A stretch of 41,716 bases of DNA, from the NCBI GenBank assembly GCA_006227105.1, contig SBFR01000093.1:1-41716 (forward strand). Reading direction: 5' to 3'. This document shows positions 7,935-15,631 of the stretch, piece by piece. The notes under the pieces are model-generated. The model was given only the letters and a program-made list of their open reading frames with translations, had not been told where the DNA came from and did no database searches. The stretch's first letter is position 1, and the number at the start of each line of letters is the position of its first letter. The position numbers were made by a program, and so were the translations under genes. Source of the DNA: Bacteroidota bacterium (GTDB lineage Bacteria > Bacteroidota > Bacteroidia > Flavobacteriales_D > Crocinitomicaceae).

Positions 7935-10529
7935 TTATTGCTGTTTTAATTTTGTTTTTATTTCTTTAAATTTGTTGATATGTTCCTCTAAAATTTCAGG
8001 TGTAGGTATTATTCCAAATTCGTCTGATGGAAGATGTCCTTCAATTAAATCTGAAATCTCTCCGTGTTTCTCTACAACATCAAAAATAAGTGACTTTTCA
8101 TACTTAATATCTTTTAATTTTCCCATTCTGATTTGTGGGTCAAATCGTTGCACAGTTCCACCCAAAATGGTGAAAATCGCTAATGCTTCATAAGAAGTTC
8201 GCAAAGCAGACAAGCCTGCTTTGGTGCAATCAACTCTCTCGTTTCCGTTGACGGTTTTACTTTTTGCCAACCAACTTTCTGCTTTTGTAGGCTCGTGATA
8301 TTGTCCTTCATTTGCTGGACTTGTATTTGCCACAACTTTTCCGCAAAGCTGACTTTCTCGCTCTAAGGAATGATGTGCAAAGCTGTCATTAATTCCGTTT
8401 AAAAATTTCTTGCTGAAATTTTTAATATGATAAAAGAAAACCAAATCGTGTGTAAATATGATTACTTGCTTTAAAGTTGCTTGAAAAGCCAAACGTTCAG
8501 CAATTTGCTTTTTTCTATCATTGTCCAAAGAAGTGACAGGGTCGTCAAAAATAATTCCTTTGTTTACTTCGGATAATTGCATTTCTGCTAGAAAATCCGC
8601 AATGGCAATTACTTTTTGTTCGCCCTCACTTAAAACAGCATTAGGGTTTTTCCCTTTTAGTTTGAGTTGTCTGTAAGATTTACCTGCCGAACCTGTATGA
8701 TTGATATCAATTCCAAAATTTCCGTTAAGTTTTTGACATTCTTCGTTAAAAGCATCAATGTATTTTTGATTGAAATATTTGTTTGATAATGCTTTCTCCG
8801 TATCAGTCGTCTTGCGTTTTGCATAATCGGCTTTGTTGGCTTTTTTAATCCAAATCTGATTATTGACAAAAGTCTCAAACTTTGAAAAATGTGTGTTGAA
8901 CTTTTCTTTGTGTTCTAAAAGTGTTTTTGAGTTCAGCAATTTTTCTAACTCCTTACTTTGCTCATCTTCTCTTAGCAATTTTATAGAAGCATCAATAGCT
9001 GTTTCTATTGTTGTGTGTTGTTCAACATTAATTTGCAATGCTGTTCTTTCAGTTGCTATTTTGTTTTGAATATCAGAAACAATGTTTTGAGCAAGTGTTT
9101 TTTGCTCAGTAAGTTTCAGTTTTAATACTTCTAACTCTTCTGAAAATTTTTCAGTCAACCAAACAGTAAGCGTATTGTCTTGCGGAAATAAATCAAAGTT
9201 TAAATTCTCATAATTTACATTTGCTTTATCCAATTTTTCTTGTGCTTTTTTTGCGTTTTGTTCCGCAACGCTTTTTATAAAAATCCAATAATTTGAAATT
9301 AGCGTTTGGGCTTCGTCTGAAAGTGGCTGTTGGCAAAGCAAGCAATTATCTCCATTTTCGGGATAAACCACATTTTCATTTTTTTGCGTTTTAGCAAATT
9401 CTTCGGCAGAAACTATAAAATTTTTCCATTCCGTTGTTCCTACGTTTTCAATTTTATCGGTCTTAAAATTTTCAATTCCTTCAGTTTTTGCTGTCGCTTC
9501 TTTTGAAACACAATCCGAAATAGCTGTTTTTATTTCTTCAATTACTTCAGTTGTGAAAAACTGATTAAGTTTTTCAATTGCTTGTTTATTTTGAGCAACC
9601 AAACTTTTAATACTTTCAAGACTTTTTATTTCTTTCTCTTTTCCTTTTGAAGCTAAAAGAAGGTCATCATATTGTTTTTGTATCGCTTCTTTTTGGGTTT
9701 TATCTTCATCAGAAAAAGGCGTGTATTTTTTTAAGTCGTCAATTTTTGTTTCTGCTTTCAGATTTTGAACGATAGTTTTTATTTCAGAATTACCGTCAAA
9801 CAAAGCCGATAAATCATCTGCTGTGTTTCCTGTTTGTTTGGTTTGAATTTCAGCATTTAATTTTTGCTCCACACGAATGATTGCATTTGTGTAATCAGCA
9901 AAAAAACTTAATCCTGCTGGTCTAAATTCAAATTCGTTTCTGTTTTCAAGATGTTTTAAAACGCTGTTTCCGTCAAAAACTGCAAATTGCTCAAATTCTG
10001 CATTGTCTTTATCAGAAAAACCTAATGGAATTTCAGTATTGCTTGATTTGAAAGTAAATTTTGCATCAATGGCTTTGTGTCCATTATCAATATGAACATT
10101 AGGTAAAATATTTTCGGGTGCTTTTGAATAAAAAACGGTTTTCAATAGCCTTACATAACCTGATTTTCCTGAGCCATTTGCACCATAAATAATTGTTAGG
10201 TTAGGACTAAATTCAATTGTTTGATTTTCTGTTAAGGCGTTTACGCCTTCAACATTTTCAAGTTTTGTTAGAAGTAAATCCGATTTATAATTTCCTGCAT
10301 TCTCGGCATTGTAGTCAATCTCAATTTCAGGTTTTTCGGTTTCTTCTTTAAGTTTTAGATGTTCAAGTAAATAAGAACAAGAAGTATCAATATCGTTTTC
10401 AGAAATAGTATTGCCACATAAAATTTTCTCTGCAAGAAATTTTGCCCAATAGGGAAGTCCGTCAGCGAATTTCTTCACTTCCGTTTCAAGTGTTTCCACC
10501 TGTTGTTCTACTTCTGTATTGTCGTTCAT
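7935..10529 (-). CDS. AAA family ATPase, RloC/PrrC-like (AAA_13-like) with zinc-hook CxxC
   Basis: Walker A (IYGANGSGKSGYVRLLK), long coiled coil with CLLCQQPL, ABC signature LSEGEQKVIAIADFLAEM, Walker B GIIFDDPVTSLD, switch-like IIFTHDLVFF, plus a C-terminal domain. Confidence 0.85.
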   Translation of the reverse strand: MNDNTEVEQQVETLETEVKKFADGLPYWAKFLAEKILCGNTISENDIDTSCSYLLEHLKLKEETEKPEIEIDYNAENAGNYKSDLLLTKLENVEGVNALTENQTIEFSPNLTIIYGANGSGKSGYVRLLKTVFYSKAPENILPNVHIDNGHKAIDAKFTFKSSNTEIPLGFSDKDNAEFEQFAVFDGNSVLKHLENRNEFEFRPAGLSFFADYTNAIIRVEQKLNAEIQTKQTGNTADDLSALFDGNSEIKTIVQNLKAETKIDDLKKYTPFSDEDKTQKEAIQKQYDDLLLASKGKEKEIKSLESIKSLVAQNKQAIEKLNQFFTTEVIEEIKTAISDCVSKEATAKTEGIENFKTDKIENVGTTEWKNFIVSAEEFAKTQKNENVVYPENGDNCLLCQQPLSDEAQTLISNYWIFIKSVAEQNAKKAQEKLDKANVNYENLNFDLFPQDNTLTVWLTEKFSEELEVLKLKLTEQKTLAQNIVSDIQNKIATERTALQINVEQHTTIETAIDASIKLLREDEQSKELEKLLNSKTLLEHKEKFNTHFSKFETFVNNQIWIKKANKADYAKRKTTDTEKALSNKYFNQKYIDAFNEECQKLNGNFGIDINHTGSAGKSYRQLKLKGKNPNAVLSEGEQKVIAIADFLAEMQLSEVNKGIIFDDPVTSLDNDRKKQIAERLAFQATLKQVIIFTHDLVFFYHIKNFSKKFLNGINDSFAHHSLERESQLCGKVVANTSPANEGQYHEPTKAESWLAKSKTVNGNERVDCTKAGLSALRTSYEALAIFTILGGTVQRFDPQIRMGKLKDIKYEKSLIFDVVEKHGEISDLIEGHLPSDEFGIIPTPEILEEHINKFKEIKTKLKQQ

Positions 10530-10573
10530 ATTTGTATTAATTATTTATATTTCGACTGTCGTTTTAGCCTTGC

Positions 10574-10651
10574 CCATAACGGTTCTCAACTAGGAGACGC
10601 GGGCTTCTTGATTAAGTTTGTTCAGCCCGTGGCTTTTAGTTGATGTTATAG
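10574..10651 (-). repeat. attC-like site (second family, well formed)
   Basis: CCATAAC GGTTCTCAACTAGGAGACGCGGGC TTCTTGATTAAGTTTGTTCA GCCCGTGGCTTTTAGTTGAT GTTATAG: imperfect palindrome with unpaired bases in one arm. Confidence 0.8.
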
Positions 10652-10656
10652 TTCGT

Positions 10657-11115
10657 TTATTTTATCACTCCATTATCAACTTTAAAGATTAACCTTTCGG
10701 ATAAAGCATCCTCATTCTCGAAAAGTACTTCACACTTTAATTCGTTGCTTAACTCTTCTATGAAGCCAGTTATTTTGATGTAATTTTCTTCGGTCAATTC
10801 AGTTGGTCCTCTATCGTTAAACCATAATTCTAAGTGTTCCGCACTTTTAATGAATCCATCAATTCTAAACCCATTAAGGTCAATCTCTAGTGATGGCCAA
10901 TATTCTCTTTCTGAATTAAAGTAATCAACTATTTCTTGAGCTTGAATGTCAATTGAGATTCCAAATTCAGTTGTTTCATATTGCTTAAAATATCCTTTTA
11001 ATTTTAAGTAAGTTAGAAAATTAGACCATCTGCGTATATCCATCTCTCTAACAACAATATTGTACGTTTGGGAGAAGTTATCTTTAATATCTGTTTTAAA
11101 GTTGATCCAATTCAT
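10657..11115 (-). CDS. Hypothetical protein (152 aa, cassette ORF)
   Basis: ORF ends 5 nt from an attC-like site; MNWINFKTDIKDNFSQTYNIVVREMDIRRWSNFL... Confidence 0.7.
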   Translation of the reverse strand: MNWINFKTDIKDNFSQTYNIVVREMDIRRWSNFLTYLKLKGYFKQYETTEFGISIDIQAQEIVDYFNSEREYWPSLEIDLNGFRIDGFIKSAEHLELWFNDRGPTELTEENYIKITGFIEELSNELKCEVLFENEDALSERLIFKVDNGVIK

Positions 11116-11140
11116 GTTCTGTTGTACTCTGGGCTATGAA

Positions 11141-11204
11141 CTATAACTAGTTTATACACGCAATGTAAATAAATTAATTGCGCATTATATACCTAAATTG
11201 GTAG
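11141..11204 (-). repeat. Degenerate attC-like (or attI-like) site at the upstream edge of the array
   Basis: CTATAAC TAGTTTATACACGCAAT gtaaataaatta ATTGCGCATTATATACCTAA: paired arms around ATTGCG/CGCAAT; the outer GTT is degraded. Confidence 0.5.
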
Positions 11205-11290
11205 GTAAAAGGAAGTTTAAAGATTGTTAATATCATTTTCAATTAGCATAATTAAATCGATTACCAGTCTTTATTTAAATGATTACTGAA

Positions 11291-11452
11291 CTATACTATT
11301 ATCGCATTCTTTGACTTCTTCTTTGTAGATTTACTTGGCTTTAAGGAGGGAGTATTTCCAGGTGTGTTTTTGTTATCTCTTTGACGCTGATCAGGTTTAC
11401 CAGTTGAGATAGCAGTTCTTTTTGGCCCCGGTTTAATGGCTTCTACTTTCAT
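11291..11452 (-). CDS. Possible small basic protein (53 aa)
   Basis: MKVEAIKPGPKRTAISTGKPDQRQRDNKNTPGNTPSLKPSKSTKKKSKNAIIV; below the ORF-track cut-off, Lys/Arg rich. Confidence 0.35.
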   Translation of the reverse strand: MKVEAIKPGPKRTAISTGKPDQRQRDNKNTPGNTPSLKPSKSTKKKSKNAIIV

Positions 11453-11896
11453 ACTTTTCTTTTGATTAAAAATAGAATGAGTTTCAGAAAATGGCTATAG
11501 GTATTTCTACTCAATTTTATTCTGATAGGTGGTATTCAGTTCAAAAAAGAGGTAAGAATATTATTACAGATAATAATAAAACCTTCAAATACACATTTAT
11601 AGCTATTATTTCAAATAGATCAATATGATCATTTTCTATGGATGAAAAGGGAATTCGTCAAACGGGGTAAAACCCCGTCAAACGACGTAAATAGTCGAAT
11701 TTTTATCAGAGATTATCTTCGATGACTTGAACAAATTGATTGATTGAAATTTCAGGTGAAATTAGAATTATTTGTTGGTGAGAATCAATGAAATCTGAGG
11801 GATCTTGAGTCTCAGAAGTGAGCAAAAGGAATTTATTTTTTTCGGATTGAATTAAAAATTCAATGAAAACAGATTCATTCTCTTTTATCCATTTCA

Positions 11897-12049
11897 ATGG
11901 GATTCGACTATGACAATGTGTTGAGTTACCAGTACGGGGTAGCCGGAGTTATAATAGACAATAAAATTGTATGCATTGACAGTGCGGGAGACCCAATACT
12001 GGCTTGTAAGTTCGATGAGGGCTATGATTGCTTCTCTAAACGAATTTGA
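11897..12049 (+). pseudogene. Relic of a WG-repeat protein (about one repeat)
   Basis: MGFDYDNVLSYQYGVAGVIIDNKIVCIDSAGDPILACKFDEGYDCFSKRI* fits the WG beta-repeat rhythm (YDxV...G.IDxxGxxIxxxKFDEGYDxFS). Confidence 0.5.
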
Positions 12050-12114
12050 ATTCAGATACAACTGAAGAAATCTTGACACCCTTATGTTCAACCTGATTTT
12101 GGAACGAATTTAAT

Positions 12115-12804
12115 TCAATCTTGACCTGCTTGGTCGGTTTCAGAACTCTCATTAACTGGGTTTTCATCAAGCACCTCTTTTATCGAGTCGCTGAAATAAA
12201 CTCCATGATTCATTTGACTAATTGTGAAGATATTAATTGTCATCTGAACAACTAAAAACAAGGAATACAAAATCAAAAACACTGCAATACTCAGATATAT
12301 GCTATTAATTAACAGGTTGGTTTCTTGATCTGGGCAAGAAAACGAGAATCTTAAACCTATACTGTACCCGAACAAAATTATTAAGGTTATTACCTGAATA
12401 AAAACTGCAAAGCCAAATTTCGCAACAGCCGTTTGATAGCTTGAAAATCCGGGAGCCTCTTTCTTAACAAATGCCTCTGTAATGTTGAGTTTGACCATGT
12501 GTTTCAATAGCCGTTCACTTCCAAAAGTGACGATTAGGGTAAGTCCCGCCAAAGTGAGACCAATTAATCCACCATCCAAACTCATCCCAATATCAATAAC
12601 AGAAGCAATTTGATCTAGAACCTCATTGGAATCGAATCCACCCAAAAATGAAATAAAGAATACAACAAGAGACAAAATAAAAGCAAGAATAAAGCTGGGC
12701 TTCCATAAAAATGAAGCCCCGCCATAAACCTTGAAAAGTCCTCGAAACCCCATGGGGTGGAGTCTTTCAAAATCATTTTTGTTCTGCTGTTTCGCTTTCG
12801 CCAT
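12115..12804 (-). CDS. Integral membrane protein (about 4 TM), paired with the upstream soluble gene
   Basis: MSLDGGLIGLTLAGLTLIVTFGSERLLKHM in TM2; same topology and motif as the 6304..6801 protein; overlaps the upstream gene by 32 nt. Confidence 0.8.
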   Translation of the reverse strand: MAKAKQQNKNDFERLHPMGFRGLFKVYGGASFLWKPSFILAFILSLVVFFISFLGGFDSNEVLDQIASVIDIGMSLDGGLIGLTLAGLTLIVTFGSERLLKHMVKLNITEAFVKKEAPGFSSYQTAVAKFGFAVFIQVITLIILFGYSIGLRFSFSCPDQETNLLINSIYLSIAVFLILYSLFLVVQMTINIFTISQMNHGVYFSDSIKEVLDENPVNESSETDQAGQD

Positions 12805-13681
12805 TATTCTTTCCTGTAATGTTGTTGTAAATCTTTCTTAAGAAGTTAATAAATCTTGCCGCACCTTTTTCAGAATCTGCCGAATTTATTGAAGGGTAAT
12901 CCAAAGAATTTACGTTTTTCCTACCCTCTTCGTTTTCAATTACTGCTTTCACCATCCCATTATCTTTGGCAAGTTCCAACAGCCCTCTAGTCATTCCTTT
13001 TTCAGTATTTATTTTTCCAGTATTGTCCGGTTTCAATCTGCCGAAAAAATCCCCAATGTGGTTCTCCTTCATCAATGAGTCCATCAGTTTCTTACCCTCC
13101 GGCAAAACATCGTCATTGGTATAAGAAACTCTAAACTGTAGAGACAATAAATTACTAGCCAGGATTTCATCGAATACAAACTGTTCCTGTTCCACCTCTA
13201 CGACAGCATGTTCTCCAACCTCCAATCCATTATCAAAAGCCACCTTTATCACTTCCTTCATTTTATTCAAAGGTGCTCCAGACTTCTTGATATCGGGATC
13301 AATTTTGCCTACCTTAATTATTGCAAATCTGTGCTTCTCTGGGATGAAGACAAACTCATGCTCACTTACTCTTGCTTCAGCGTTGTCAGGAATCGGGTGT
13401 GGTATCAGTCGCTGGGTGATTTTATCTACAAAGTCTATATTTTCAAAAGAAACATATTTGGTAACCACACCATAATATACCTTCCCGTCATCAACTTTAT
13501 CAAGTTTTCTCAAGGAATAGTAATGGCGTTTATCCCCCGGTGTCATTATCCCATATCCATTGTTGTACCAGTTCAATAAAAGCGATTCATACCTCTTGGT
13601 ATTGCCATTGGTTGCCGGAAGCACCTTTACATTTAGAGTATAATAATCAACGGTGATTTTAAGTTTTGGTTTTCTCCCCAT
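12773..13681 (-). CDS. Soluble hypothetical protein (302 aa), possibly DUF4747-like
   Basis: MGRKPKLKITVDYYTLNVKVLPATNGNTKRYESLLLNWYNNGYGIMTPGDKRHYYSLRKLDKVDDGKVYYGVVTKY...; family guess from recall only. Confidence 0.75.
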   Translation of the reverse strand: MGRKPKLKITVDYYTLNVKVLPATNGNTKRYESLLLNWYNNGYGIMTPGDKRHYYSLRKLDKVDDGKVYYGVVTKYVSFENIDFVDKITQRLIPHPIPDNAEARVSEHEFVFIPEKHRFAIIKVGKIDPDIKKSGAPLNKMKEVIKVAFDNGLEVGEHAVVEVEQEQFVFDEILASNLLSLQFRVSYTNDDVLPEGKKLMDSLMKENHIGDFFGRLKPDNTGKINTEKGMTRGLLELAKDNGMVKAVIENEEGRKNVNSLDYPSINSADSEKGAARFINFLRKIYNNITGKNNGESETAEQK

Positions 13682-13712
13682 AGCGGTGTGTTTAATGTTT
13701 TATCAAACTTAA

Positions 13713-13731
13713 ACATTGCCTTAAGCAATGT
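13713..13731. promoter_or_regulatory. Operator-like inverted repeat in a divergent intergenic region
   Basis: ACATTGC-CTTAA-GCAATGT, 7-bp perfect arms, between divergent genes at 13681(-) and 13903(+). Confidence 0.4.
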
Positions 13732-13902
13732 CAATGCGTATAAATACTCATTTAACACCCAAAAAGACATTATAACTGTAAATATTTCTCTATAACTGTC
13801 AGTATGTCAGTAGTTTTTCAAGCAAATTTACCAATGTGTCATATTTGTGACCCCGGCACGTATATTGCCGATCACCCACATTAATTTTTTTAATTTTAAA
13901 AT

Positions 13903-14193
13903 ATGGGAGTATTACTCAATTATGATCTGAAAGATCAACACACCCCAGTAAAAAACGCAATGAAAGAAAAGGGCTATCAGGATTATTTTGAATTCTATAA
14001 AACCGTTGATGGTGTTGAAGGCAAAAAGCGCATTAAATTGCCAAATACAACATTGTATCACGGCAGCAAAACAGCAGCTTCTGCACGTGATGAATTAATG
14101 GCTGTTGCAAAAACCAAAAATTCTCTGGTTGAATTTATTTTGGCAACTAGCTTTGATCCCGATGTTACTCCATGGGCTTCTTTAAATTTATGA
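13903..14193 (+). CDS. Small protein with Cas2/VapD-like sequence pattern
   Basis: MGVLLNYDLKDQHTPVKNAMKEKGYQDYF...KRIKLPNTTLYHGSKTAASARDELMAV...VEFILATSFD: N-terminal beta strand ending in YDL, helix, GY, LPNTTL strand. Confidence 0.7.
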   Translation: MGVLLNYDLKDQHTPVKNAMKEKGYQDYFEFYKTVDGVEGKKRIKLPNTTLYHGSKTAASARDELMAVAKTKNSLVEFILATSFDPDVTPWASLNL

Positions 14194-14542
14194 TTCTTGT
14201 GGCAGGGTTTGACTATTAGCTAGTTGGATTTCAATGCGAGGGCACCCCGTGTGTGAGCATATTTCTGAAATATTGAAAGAAATGTTACCATCTATTTTGA
14301 TCCCCATTTCTTCATTTGCTCTGTGGTGAAGTTCTCTCAAATATTCTATGAATCTTCCTTGTAATTTGTGTAGTTGTTCTACGATCTTATTGCTCGGATC
14401 CGGTCTCCTTGCGTCTGGGAAATAATTATCTTTTTTTATTATTTCGGGTAATTATTTTAATTAAAATTTATTCAATCCATTAGAAGCGTTTTACCGTTAT
14501 TTATAGGTACTTATACCTGGTTTTTTTATTAAAAAAAGGGAA

Positions 14543-14590
14543 ATGAAGATGAAAAATTCTAAGAGTCAAGCAATTGGGGTGAATTCCTAA
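14543..14590 (+). other. Candidate 15-aa leader micro-ORF
   Basis: ATGAAGATGAAAAATTCTAAGAGTCAAGCAATTGGGGTGAATTCCTAA, followed by the 14600..14626 hairpin. Confidence 0.3.
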
Positions 14591-14599
14591 TTATCAACG

Positions 14600-14627
14600 A
14601 AAATCCTTTGAAGAAAACAGGATTTTT
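14600..14627 (+). terminator. Terminator/attenuator-like hairpin before the two-component operon
   Basis: AAAATCCT-TTGAAGAAAAC-AGGATTTT plus T; 40 nt upstream of ATG 14667. Confidence 0.45.
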
Positions 14628-14666
14628 CGATGGATAGTTTTGCCATAAACATTTAAAAATAAAATT

Positions 14667-14981
14667 ATGGCATTTGATGGAACAGAAGGTTCAGAGGTAA
14701 CATTGACAGAAGCAGCCGGTTGGACAGCTGAATACAGAAGAACGAAAACATCAGGAGATCCAAATGGTCATTTTTTTGGGAAAGACCACATTGAAGATAT
14801 TTTGGCTCAAACAGGATGTATGGGAATTAGAATCTATTACGGGGTTAATGAGAACGATGAGAAAGTGTTAATTTTAGTCGGAGCAAAGGCAAATGAAGAT
14901 GATATTGATTCTGGAATTATCGTTGAAAAAGGTCTGCCATGTCCTAATATTTGTGGAACTTCGAACTCTTTAAATAGTTAA
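14667..14981 (+). CDS. Hypothetical protein (104 aa) heading the sensor operon
   Basis: MAFDGTEGSEVTLTEAAGWTAEYRRTKTSGDPNGHFFGKDHIEDILAQTGCMGIRIYYG...; overlaps the next gene (TAATG). Confidence 0.8.
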   Translation: MAFDGTEGSEVTLTEAAGWTAEYRRTKTSGDPNGHFFGKDHIEDILAQTGCMGIRIYYGVNENDEKVLILVGAKANEDDIDSGIIVEKGLPCPNICGTSNSLNS

Positions 14982-15631
14982 TGGCTAAATGGATTTATGA
15001 ATTATTCTTTTTTACTTCCATTTTAAGTGGGTTAATCCCTATAGGTTTAATCCTAACAAAAATTAAGAAGTGTCTCCAGAAATTCTGGTTGGCACTTTTG
15101 TTTTTAGTTGTTATTGCTGTTTTTACAGATACTATTTGTTATTTTTTCTCGAAGCATTATATCAGAACAATAACAATAATAAACGTATACACGATTGTTT
15201 CCTCATTCATTATTTTATTAATATTTAGACTACTTGCAAGAGAAAAGAAAGTAATAAAATTGATTATTACTATTCTCTTGCCGATAACAGTAATAGTTGG
15301 TTTTATTCAACTGTATAATATCGGGAATTCATTTTTAATGACTGAATATCATACTATATACGCTGTATTTTTTCTACTGTTATCTTTAGTTATCTACCAT
15401 TCTTTACTTCAAGATGAACTGATAAATGAAATTTTGAAAGAACCTAAATTCTGGATTGTCTCAGCCTTTTTCTTTTATTACGGATTTTCTTTTTTTGTCT
15501 CTCTTTTTGAGAATATTATTATTGAGGATGATGTTAAAATTACATTAACACTCTGGCCAATTCAACTGCTTGCAACAATTGTTCAAAATGTTTTTTTTAG
15601 TATTGGAATATGGAAACATCTGAAAAGGTGA
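14981..15631 (+). CDS. Multi-TM membrane protein, putative sensory component
   Basis: Several hydrophobic helices; overlaps the HK gene downstream, which has only one TM helix. Confidence 0.8.
   Translation: MAKWIYELFFFTSILSGLIPIGLILTKIKKCLQKFWLALLFLVVIAVFTDTICYFFSKHYIRTITIINVYTIVSSFIILLIFRLLAREKKVIKLIITILLPITVIVGFIQLYNIGNSFLMTEYHTIYAVFFLLLSLVIYHSLLQDELINEILKEPKFWIVSAFFFYYGFSFFVSLFENIIIEDDVKITLTLWPIQLLATIVQNVFFSIGIWKHLKR

Noticed and set aside
5457-10651. CRISPR array interpretation of the repeated sequences
   Set aside because: Repeats are ~80-130 nt, palindromic, kilobases apart and separated by genes; not short direct repeats with spacers.
11706-12091. Minus-strand ORFs of 63 and 65 aa
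   Set aside because: Weak, short and partly antisense to the WG-repeat relic; the plus-strand interpretation is better supported for 11897-12049.
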